Positions 18,415-26,999 of a stretch of 26,999 bases of DNA are shown piece after piece. This DNA comes from an uncultured Bacteroidota bacterium (GTDB taxonomy: Bacteria > Bacteroidota > Bacteroidia > Flavobacteriales > BACL11): the NCBI GenBank assembly GCA_902514225.1, contig CABXPN010000013.1, forward strand, positions 1 through 26,999. Reading direction: 5' to 3'. The position numbers were made by a program, and so were the translations under genes. A model generated the notes under the pieces. It had not been told where the DNA came from. It made no database searches and worked only from the letters and a program-made list of their open reading frames with translations. How positions within the stretch are numbered: the first letter of the stretch is position 1; the number at the start of each line of letters is the position of its first letter.

Positions 18415-18434
18415 TTATTAACTTTTGTTAATAA
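18415..18434 (+). terminator. Hairpin after the beta-barrel gene
   Basis: A perfect 8-bp stem, TTATTAAC / GTTAATAA, closes a TTTT loop 7 nt after the stop codon of the beta-barrel gene. It is nearly all A/T and has no strong T-run after it, so it is a weak candidate terminator between this operon and gyrB. Confidence 0.35.
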
Positions 18435-18465
18435 ACTTATTCCCATTTTCTTCCAATATATGACG

Positions 18466-18494
18466 TTCTAAAACTTACTATTTTTGTATATTTG
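18466..18494 (+). promoter_or_regulatory. gyrB promoter
   Basis: TATATTTG (18487-18494) matches TAnnTTTG exactly. TTC at 18466-18468, 18 nt upstream, stands in for the -33 TTG. Transcription would begin about 30 nt before the gyrB ATG. The leader is A-rich and lacks a Shine-Dalgarno sequence, as is normal in this phylum. Confidence 0.55.
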
Positions 18495-18527
18495 TCTCAC
18501 TTAAAAATAAGAGATAAATTACATTAA

Positions 18528-20480
<1,953 letters not shown>

Positions 20481-20491
20481 TTGTTTTTTAG

Positions 20492-20514
20492 GAATATGAG
20501 ATTAATCATTATTC
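20492..20514 (+). terminator. Weak bulged hairpin after gyrB
   Basis: GAATATGA pairs with TCA-T-TATTC across a GATTAA loop, giving 8 bp with one bulged T, 11 nt after the gyrB stop. There is no T-run afterwards, so termination is uncertain. Confidence 0.22.
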
Positions 20515-20530
20515 TATACAAGTTAACATC

Positions 20531-20538
20531 TATTTTTG
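20531..20538 (+). promoter_or_regulatory. mdh promoter -7 element
   Basis: TATTTTTG matches TAnnTTTG exactly, 40 nt before the mdh ATG at 20579. No clear TTTG -33 element is at the right distance; TTC at 20512-20514 is the nearest. The leader ends in an A-rich run directly before the start codon, which is typical of strongly translated Bacteroidota genes. Confidence 0.48.
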
Positions 20539-20578
20539 TAATTGATAATTAGTTATAAATAAAAAAGAACATAAAAAA

Positions 20579-21502
20579 ATGAAAGTTACAGTAGTAGGAG
20601 CAGGAGCGGTAGGAGCAAGTTGTGCAGAGTATATTGCAATTAAAAACTTTGCTTCTGAAGTTGTATTAGTAGATATTAAAGAGAACTTTGCGGAAGGGAA
20701 AGCAATGGATTTGATGCAAACGGCATCTTTAAATGGATTTGATACTAAAATTATAGGTAGTACAAATGATTACAGTAAAACTTCTGGTAGCGATATTGCA
20801 GTTATTACTTCAGGAATTCCAAGAAAACCTGGAATGACAAGAGAAGAATTAATCGGAATAAATGCTGGAATTGTAAAAATGGTTTCAGAAAATTTAATAA
20901 AACATTCACCAGATGTTATTTTAATTATTGTTAGTAATCCAATGGATACAATGACTTATCTAACACACAAAGTAACTGGATTACCAAAACACAGAATTAT
21001 TGGTATGGGAGGAGCTCTAGATTCCGCAAGGTTTAAATACAGATTAGCAGAGGCATTAAATTGTCCTTCTTCTGACGTAGATGGAATGGTAATTGGAGGT
21101 CATTCTGATAAAGGAATGTTGCCTTTAACAAGATTAGCAAGTAGAAATTCTGTAAGAGTTTCAGAATTTCTTTCAGAAGAGAGGTTGTCAGAGGTTTTAG
21201 AATCAACTAAAGTAGGTGGTGCTACATTAACAGGAATGTTAGGTACTTCTGCTTGGTATGCTCCAGGAGCTGCGGTTTCTTCATTAGTGCAATCCATTGC
21301 ATGTGATCAAAAGAAAATGTTTCCGTGTTCATCACTTTTAGATGGTGAGTACGGTTTGTCAGATTTATGTATTGGTGTTCCGGTGATTTTAGGAAGAAAT
21401 GGAATTGAACAAATTGTTGAAATAGATTTAAATGACTCAGAAATGGAGAAATTAAAAGAATCTGCTGAAGGAGTAAAATCGACAAACAGATTGTTAGAAT
21501 AA
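20579..21502 (+). CDS. mdh: Malate dehydrogenase (LDH-like class)
   Basis: This enzyme oxidises malate to oxaloacetate with NAD in the TCA cycle. The 307-residue protein has the Rossmann glycine motif GAGAVGAS (7-14) and D32 at the end of the second strand, which favours NAD over NADP. The substrate loop is RKPGMTREEL with R82 and R88; an arginine at the first position selects malate rather than lactate. Further catalytic residues are N120 (SNPMD), D148 and R151 (DSARF) and H175 (GGHSDKG). All are intact. The gene stands alone behind its own promoter and converges with the FG-GAP gene, 2 nt apart. Confidence 0.95.
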   Translation: MKVTVVGAGAVGASCAEYIAIKNFASEVVLVDIKENFAEGKAMDLMQTASLNGFDTKIIGSTNDYSKTSGSDIAVITSGIPRKPGMTREELIGINAGIVKMVSENLIKHSPDVILIIVSNPMDTMTYLTHKVTGLPKHRIIGMGGALDSARFKYRLAEALNCPSSDVDGMVIGGHSDKGMLPLTRLASRNSVRVSEFLSEERLSEVLESTKVGGATLTGMLGTSAWYAPGAAVSSLVQSIACDQKKMFPCSSLLDGEYGLSDLCIGVPVILGRNGIEQIVEIDLNDSEMEKLKESAEGVKSTNRLLE

Positions 21503-21521
21503 ATTTATTTTTTAATAAATT
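21502..21521. terminator. Candidate bidirectional hairpin between convergent genes
   Basis: A perfect 8-bp inverted repeat, AATTTATT / AATAAATT with a TTTT loop, overlaps the ends of both mdh and the facing FG-GAP gene. It can fold in either transcript, but the stem is wholly A/T and thermodynamically weak, so the call is tentative. Confidence 0.3.
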
Positions 21522-23646
21522 GAGAAGTTTTATTTCCTTTCTTTATAACGTAAATTCCTACAGGAAATTCTTCAATATTAATATATTCTTCCTTTGTGTT
21601 GAGAGTCAATTCTCCTAAGATATTATAAATAAAAATTTCCTCTTTCTTTTTATTCTCTACGTATATTGTGTGTGATGATGGATTCGGATAAATGTCAAAA
21701 GATTCGTTTATTTCTTCTATCTGATTAATTGTAGTAGTATCTCCCTTAAAGAATGCAAGTCCACCACATGAGTTCCCAATAATTAAATCAACAATACTGT
21801 CATTATTTATATCTTGTATTGCAATTGAGGATTTTCCACCTTCCCAAACATTGTTGTTTATTGTATTTAACTCACTAAATATTCCATTTATGTTTCCGTC
21901 AATATTATTATACAAATATGTTTTTCCTGTATAGGAACCTACAAATAGATGATATTCACTATTTATTTCAATAAGTTTTGGAGAACTAAAACCATTACTT
22001 ATATATAATGAGTCTACATCAATTCCTCCCCATTTTAGATATTCTGTACTAAAATCAGGATTGGTTTGAGTTCCTTTATTTTCAAAGTAAGAGATTTCTC
22101 CGCTTTTTGATCCGATAATTAAATCATTAAGACCATCTCTGTTTACATCAATAATTTGTGGAGAGGCAAAATAACCAACATCAATATTTTCAAAGTTTGG
22201 AGTGTTGATATTAAAAGTGATTCCATCTCCAGTAAATAGATGGATTTTACCATCAGCATCACCAACTATTAAATCGTCAATAAAATCTCCATTCAAATCA
22301 CCAAAAGTAGGATATAGATTAAGTGCAGGTGTATTTAAAATAGTATTCAGAGGAACAGTAGAAAGACCTAAAAAATCATCAGTTTGTAATGTAAATTCAG
22401 GGTTTTGTATTGTTCCAGTGTTTTTGTAATGTGCGATTTTCGATACAGCTGTACCTGATGAATTATGATATCCATAATTACCAATAAATAAATCAAAAAG
22501 TCCGTCTTTATCAAAGTCATAAAAAGTGGGGTGAGCGTTTTCTCCGAAATCAAATCCACTTGATTGTAAAAAATCTTTATTAACAAAGTTTAAATCTAAA
22601 TTGCTAGATGTCCCGTTATTTTTGTATATCCAACAACTTTCTTTATTTTCAGAGTTATTTTGCATATTTGTAGTAATGACAATATCTTTTATTCCATCAT
22701 TTGTAGCATCAATTAAAAAAGCAGATGGGAAAATATGAATATCAGCAGGAATTGTATTTAAGTTATTTTGAGGAAAAACAGAATCAACAATCGTAACATG
22801 AGCATTTTGATTGTCCCCTCCATTTATTAATAAATTAAGATTATTATAGCTTACGTCTCCCAAAATTAGATCCTTATCATTGTCTCCATCAACATCAATA
22901 GCTAATAAGGTAGACCCAGCATGTTTTCCAAATCTACTAGAAGAAGAGATAGTTAAAGGGGGTAATTGGCAATTAAAACAATCTAAAATATATGTGTTTA
23001 ATCCTTCGTAAAAATCTCCCCAACATCCACTATGATGAGAATATTCTAAATAGTCACAATTTCCGTAATTCTCAATAGATTTATTTTTAAAATAATGAAC
23101 AAATCCTCCACTAATATCAAAAGTTAAGATATCTAAATCTCCATCATAATCAATGTCAGAAATTGCAGGTAAATCCATAGGACTCACATAAATACCTTGT
23201 CCGCTATTTGTATTTGTAATTGATGAAGTTGCTAATGTAAAACTAAGAGAGGTAGTTGAAGTATTTGTGTAAACAGAAATTCCGGCATTTTGGTAGGTGA
23301 AAATGTCTTGCTTTCCATCACAATTATAGTCAACTAAGAGAATCCAACTTTCTATTGTTGGAAATAAGTTTCGATATTCGGGAGAAAAGACGAAATTTCC
23401 ATTAACATTTAAGTATGGAGACAGTCTGTTTCCGCTCCTATCGAATATAATTATATCTTTTATTCCATCTAAGTTTAAGTCTATTTCTGAAAATTGAGCA
23501 GAGTTCACACCTCCGTTCCAAGCGTTATTAAGTGGCATGGAATTTTCGTATACATTTACAGAAGTATCTCTAGTAAAGTTAAGTTGAGAAAAAGTAGAAA
23601 CACTATAAAAAATAAATAAAATAAGAATGTAATTTGATGGCTTCAT
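21505..23646 (-). CDS. Secreted FG-GAP/VCBS-repeat protein with T9SS sorting domain
   Basis: A 713-residue exported protein. The ATG at 23646 is chosen because it places a signal peptide (MKPSNYILILFIFYSVSTFS) at the N-terminus; an in-frame start ten codons earlier would add a charged, non-signal lead. About nine calcium-binding-type motifs run through the protein, such as DLNLDGIKDI (56-65), DIDYDGDLDI, DFDKDGLFDL, DVNRDGLNDL and DINNDSIVDL (612-621). They are the hallmark of FG-GAP/VCBS repeats, which build integrin-like beta-propellers. The end is a canonical type A T9SS sorting domain with YPNP (653-656), IYNILGE and the final GIYVIKKGNKTSQFIKK. It is likely surface-attached and adhesive or binding; the ligand is unknown and no enzymatic motif is seen. 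Confidence 0.87.
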   Translation of the reverse strand: MKPSNYILILFIFYSVSTFSQLNFTRDTSVNVYENSMPLNNAWNGGVNSAQFSEIDLNLDGIKDIIIFDRSGNRLSPYLNVNGNFVFSPEYRNLFPTIESWILLVDYNCDGKQDIFTYQNAGISVYTNTSTTSLSFTLATSSITNTNSGQGIYVSPMDLPAISDIDYDGDLDILTFDISGGFVHYFKNKSIENYGNCDYLEYSHHSGCWGDFYEGLNTYILDCFNCQLPPLTISSSSRFGKHAGSTLLAIDVDGDNDKDLILGDVSYNNLNLLINGGDNQNAHVTIVDSVFPQNNLNTIPADIHIFPSAFLIDATNDGIKDIVITTNMQNNSENKESCWIYKNNGTSSNLDLNFVNKDFLQSSGFDFGENAHPTFYDFDKDGLFDLFIGNYGYHNSSGTAVSKIAHYKNTGTIQNPEFTLQTDDFLGLSTVPLNTILNTPALNLYPTFGDLNGDFIDDLIVGDADGKIHLFTGDGITFNINTPNFENIDVGYFASPQIIDVNRDGLNDLIIGSKSGEISYFENKGTQTNPDFSTEYLKWGGIDVDSLYISNGFSSPKLIEINSEYHLFVGSYTGKTYLYNNIDGNINGIFSELNTINNNVWEGGKSSIAIQDINNDSIVDLIIGNSCGGLAFFKGDTTTINQIEEINESFDIYPNPSSHTIYVENKKKEEIFIYNILGELTLNTKEEYINIEEFPVGIYVIKKGNKTSQFIKK

Positions 23647-23718
23647 TTCTGGGAAATTATTTTCACAAAGAAACAAAAAATGATATTAAAAATAGCTAAA
23701 AAATTGGCTCTATCTCTT

Positions 23719-23750
23719 TTTGTGTAATATGATATGAAAGTTTATATTTG
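23719..23750 (+). promoter_or_regulatory. secDF promoter
   Basis: TTTG (23719-23722), a 20-nt spacer and TATATTTG (23743-23750) match both Bacteroidota promoter boxes exactly. This is the best promoter in the window. The start codon is 30 nt after the -7 box. No equally clear promoter is seen for the divergent FG-GAP gene in the same 133-nt gap. Confidence 0.65.
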
Positions 23751-23779
23751 CCGTTCTAAAAAATTAAGGAAAACAAATT

Positions 23780-26700
23780 ATGAAAAGTAGAAAACCAATA
23801 TTGTATTTAGCTATTGTATTTGCACTTGTATGTGTTTATCAATTATCATTTACTTGGAAAGTAGGTAAGGTAGAGGAAAATGCAACAAAATATGCAATAT
23901 CAAACATTGACGAAAATTTAAGTAATGAATTATTAGCACTTGATACCACAATTACCGATTCAATAATAAGATCTGTAAAGTCGGAAGAGCTTAAAACAAA
24001 TTACATTAATAATAGAGATATTATTTTAGAAAATCTTGAAAGAGAATACATTAATAAAGAATCTGTAAATGAAGATGGTTCTCCTAAAGATGTTTTTATG
24101 GGGATGTATACTTTTCAGGAGTGTAAAGAAAGAGAAATTAATCTTGGACTAGATTTAAAAGGAGGGATGAATGTAACTCTGGAGGTTTCTGTAAAAGATG
24201 TTTTGGTTTCTTTATCAGGTAAAAATAAAGATGTTAAATTTAGAGAAGCTTTAGTTAATGCTGAAAAGAATCAAGAAAGTAGCCAAGCAGGGTTTGTAGA
24301 TTTATTTGCTGCAGAGTTTACTCCTGAAGGAAATGAGTTAGCTGTTATTTTTGGTACCAGAACTTTAAGAGAAAAAGTTCAAAGTAAAAATAATTCTGAT
24401 GTTATTGAAGTTGTCAGAAAAGAAGTAAATGATGCTATTGAAAGTTCATTCGAAATTTTAAGAAGTAGAATTGACCGTTTCGGAGTTACACAGCCAAACA
24501 TCCAAAAAACAAATGTTCCTGGTAGAATTATTGTAGAACTTCCTGGTATTAAAGATCCCGAAAGAGCTAAAAAATTATTACAATCTTCAGCTCAATTAGA
24601 GTTTTGGGAGACTTTTGAATTTTCCGAAATCTGGGAAGATTTACAAAATGCAAACTCATATTTAGCTTCCAGAAATGGTTTTGAAAGAGATACTACAGAT
24701 ACTGATTCTACTTTTTCAGCTTTAGAAAACCCATGGTTTGCTGTTTGTGGTATTCCTCAAGGATTTCAAGGAATAGGACCTGTTGTTGGTTATACACCAT
24801 TAAAAGACACTGCTGAATTAAATTCATACATCAATGATGAAGGATTTATGAGTAATTTTGTTCCGGATGTGAAATTTGCTTTAGCTTTTGCTCCTGGTGA
24901 TGACTCAAAACAAACTTTTGTACTTATAGCTCTTAAGAAGAAAGGAAGTAATGGTTTTGTTATGGATGGTGGTGTTATAACTGACGCTCAACAAGTGTTA
25001 GATAATGGAGAAGTGAAAGTTTCCATGAGTATGAATGCAGATGGAGCTAATATTTGGAGAGCTACTACTGGGAATAACAAAGGTAGAAGCGTAGCTATTG
25101 TTTTAGATGGTTATGTTAAATCTTGGCCAACTGTAAATGATGAAATTCCAAATGGTAGATCAGAAATTTCTGGTGATTTTACTGTAAACGAAGGGAAAGA
25201 TTTAGCTAATGTTTTAAAATCTGGTAAATTACCTGCACCAGCACATATTACTCAAGAGGCAATTATTGGTCCTTCATTAGGTCAGGACTCTATCGATTCA
25301 GGTTTAAAATCATTTATGATAGCTCTTTTATTAGTGTTATTATACATGATATTCTATTATTATGGAGCTGGAGTAGTTTCTAATGTAGCTTTACTTGCCA
25401 ATATATTCTTTATTTTTGGTGTATTAGCTTCTTTAGGTGCTGTACTTACACTTCCTGGAATTGCGGGTATTGTACTTACAATTGGTATGTCGGTAGACGC
25501 TAATGTACTTATTTACGAGAGAATTAGAGAAGAACTTGCAAATGGTAAAGGAATCAGATTAGCGATTGAAGATGGATACAAAGCAGCATATTCTTCTATT
25601 ATTGATGCAAACGTTACTACTTTATTAACAGGTATTATTCTTTTCTCATTCGGTACTGGTCCTATTAAAGGATTTGCCACTACATTAATTATAGGTATTA
25701 TTACTTCTTTATTCTGTGCAATCTTTATTACAAGATTAATCATTACAAATTGGATGAATCCAAAAGAACCATTTTTATCTAGTATACTAAGTAGAGCTCT
25801 TTGTTTTATTCTCGCTATAGTAGGGTCTTTATTGATAGGTTCATTAATTAACATTATTTCTTTAAAGATATTAAGTAACTTATCACTAATCATTACTATT
25901 TCCTCATTTTTTATAATCTATTCCTTAGCTAGGCATTATTGGTTAAGATATCGTGAAATAAATTTTGGTCAATTTATACATAATCGAACTATGTCCTTTT
26001 TTACAAACCTTACTGATGGAGCATTTAAGAACTTAGATATTGATTTTATTGGAAAAAGAAAGATATTTTATGTTCTTTCATCTCTTTTAATTTTATTTGG
26101 TGGATATTCACTTTCTACAAAAGGATTGAATTATGGAATTGATTTTGTTGGAGGTAGAACTTATGTAGTGAGTTTTGAGGGAGAAGTAAACAAAGATGAT
26201 ATTCAGGATGGATTAACTTCTGTATTTAATGGTCAAGCTCCGTCAGTAAGCTCATTTAACTTAAAAGGACAGGCAGGTGAACAACTAAAGATTACTACTA
26301 AGTATAGAATTGATGAAAATAATTTAGAAGCAGATAATGATGTGAAAGCAAAATTATTTGAAGGTTTAGAGAATATGAATTATTCGTATTCTGTAGAAAG
26401 CCAAGAAAAAGTGGGTCCAACAATTGCGGATGATATTAGAGATGCAGCCTTATGGTCAGTAATCTTTTCTTTAATTGTTATTTTCTTATATATTTTAATT
26501 AGATTTAAGAAATGGCAATTTAGTTTAGGTGCTGTTGTAGCGGTGTTCCATGATGTATTATTAGTTCTTTCGGTGTTTTCAATATTATATGGTATTATGC
26601 CTTTCTCCTTAGAGATAGATCAAGCATTTATTGCGGCTATTCTTACAATTATTGGTTACTCTCTTAACGATACCGTAGTTGTTTTTGATAGAGTAAGAGA

Positions 26701-26956
26701 ATACATGGAAAACTATAAGAAAAAAGAAATCCATGAGTATATCAACAAATCTCTTAACTCAACTTTAAGTAGAACTATAAATACATCTTTAACTACTTTT
26801 GTGGTGTTGTTAGTAATCTTCCTATTTGGAGGAGAAGCTATTAAAGGATTTATGTTTGCATTAATGGTTGGTGTAGTTGTTGGTACTTATTCTTCACTTT
26901 TTGTTGCATCTCCTGTAATGTTGGACACAATCAAAAGAAAAGAATTAAAAAAATAA
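23780..26956 (+). CDS. secDF: Fused protein translocase subunit SecDF
   Basis: SecDF is an inner-membrane, proton-driven RND-family motor that pulls proteins out of the SecYEG channel on the periplasmic side. The 1058-residue fusion has an N-terminal membrane segment (8-23), the SecD motif LGLDLKGG (122-129), a long P1 head domain and GKLPAPA. The SecD membrane block has SVDANVLIYER (D573 of the proton path), and the SecF half has LNYGIDFVGGR and YSLNDTVVVFDR (D964). Both halves keep their conserved acidic residues. Between them, two extra hydrophobic stretches (about 673-693 and 702-722) are not part of the usual SecDF topology as I know it. The gene has its own strong promoter and a terminator-like hairpin after it. 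All exported proteins in this window would use it. Confidence 0.96.
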   Translation: MKSRKPILYLAIVFALVCVYQLSFTWKVGKVEENATKYAISNIDENLSNELLALDTTITDSIIRSVKSEELKTNYINNRDIILENLEREYINKESVNEDGSPKDVFMGMYTFQECKEREINLGLDLKGGMNVTLEVSVKDVLVSLSGKNKDVKFREALVNAEKNQESSQAGFVDLFAAEFTPEGNELAVIFGTRTLREKVQSKNNSDVIEVVRKEVNDAIESSFEILRSRIDRFGVTQPNIQKTNVPGRIIVELPGIKDPERAKKLLQSSAQLEFWETFEFSEIWEDLQNANSYLASRNGFERDTTDTDSTFSALENPWFAVCGIPQGFQGIGPVVGYTPLKDTAELNSYINDEGFMSNFVPDVKFALAFAPGDDSKQTFVLIALKKKGSNGFVMDGGVITDAQQVLDNGEVKVSMSMNADGANIWRATTGNNKGRSVAIVLDGYVKSWPTVNDEIPNGRSEISGDFTVNEGKDLANVLKSGKLPAPAHITQEAIIGPSLGQDSIDSGLKSFMIALLLVLLYMIFYYYGAGVVSNVALLANIFFIFGVLASLGAVLTLPGIAGIVLTIGMSVDANVLIYERIREELANGKGIRLAIEDGYKAAYSSIIDANVTTLLTGIILFSFGTGPIKGFATTLIIGIITSLFCAIFITRLIITNWMNPKEPFLSSILSRALCFILAIVGSLLIGSLINIISLKILSNLSLIITISSFFIIYSLARHYWLRYREINFGQFIHNRTMSFFTNLTDGAFKNLDIDFIGKRKIFYVLSSLLILFGGYSLSTKGLNYGIDFVGGRTYVVSFEGEVNKDDIQDGLTSVFNGQAPSVSSFNLKGQAGEQLKITTKYRIDENNLEADNDVKAKLFEGLENMNYSYSVESQEKVGPTIADDIRDAALWSVIFSLIVIFLYILIRFKKWQFSLGAVVAVFHDVLLVLSVFSILYGIMPFSLEIDQAFIAAILTIIGYSLNDTVVVFDRVREYMENYKKKEIHEYINKSLNSTLSRTINTSLTTFVVLLVIFLFGGEAIKGFMFALMVGVVVGTYSSLFVASPVMLDTIKRKELKK

Positions 26957-26981
26957 TCTGTTTATAATTTTAATCTAAAAG

Positions 26982-26999
26982 CCCTTTCAGTTGAGAGGG
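26982..26999 (+). terminator. Hairpin after secDF, cut by window edge
   Basis: CCCTTTC and GAGAGGG pair into a 7-bp stem with one G-T wobble around a 4-base loop, preceded by AAAAG. This looks like the left part of an intrinsic terminator for secDF; the expected T-run would lie just outside the window. Confidence 0.6.

Noticed and set aside
23647..23676. Earlier ATG for the FG-GAP protein
   Set aside because: It would put ten residues including charged ones (MFLCENNFPE) ahead of a clean signal peptide; the second ATG fits export better.
25513..25893. 126-codon minus-strand open frame opposite secDF
   Set aside because: It is antisense to the conserved SecD membrane block, has no promoter, and resembles the reversed codon pattern of the real gene.

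Overview
The window is about 27 kb of AT-rich, gene-dense chromosome from a member of the Bacteroidota, most likely a marine-type Flavobacteriia relative. This rests on four observations: type IX secretion (T9SS) C-terminal domains and SprB-like repeats, a fused SecDF, promoters of the Bacteroidota form TAnnTTTG in several gaps, and A-rich leaders without Shine-Dalgarno sequences. The genes look like ordinary chromosomal genes. I see no tRNA, rRNA, insertion sequence, prophage or CRISPR array, and no gene-free stretch longer than about 155 bases.

Layout. (1) 1-5705 (+): an AddAB-type double-strand-break helicase-nuclease; addA is cut by the left window edge and overlaps addB by 4 nt. (2) 5735-9628 (+): a large secreted modular zinc metalloprotease exported by T9SS. 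(3) 9672-10256 (+): a small acidic lipoprotein with a duplicated CxC cysteine pattern. (4) 13571-10262 (-): a tightly packed operon of a 70-residue protein, FtsE, MurB and a RecD/Pif1-type helicase. (5) 13723-18408 (+): a 1012-residue exported TPR protein followed 3 nt later by a 547-residue outer-membrane beta-barrel, a probable envelope unit of unknown function. (6) 18531-20480 (+): gyrB. (7) 20579-21502 (+): malate dehydrogenase. (8) 23646-21505 (-): a secreted FG-GAP/VCBS-repeat protein with a canonical T9SS sorting domain, convergent with mdh. (9) 23780-26956 (+): fused secDF, followed by a terminator-like hairpin at the right edge.

How they fit together. Most genes are housekeeping: break repair (AddAB, RecD-like helicase), topology (GyrB), cell wall and division (MurB, FtsE), TCA cycle (Mdh) and Sec export (SecDF). 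The exported proteins (metalloprotease, lipoprotein, TPR protein, beta-barrel, FG-GAP protein) would all depend on Sec, and two of them also on T9SS. No defence island or clearly new system is visible. The least explained items are the TPR/beta-barrel pair, the CxC lipoprotein, the 70-residue protein ahead of ftsE, an apparent two-helix insertion between the SecD and SecF halves, and an altered zinc motif in the metalloprotease.
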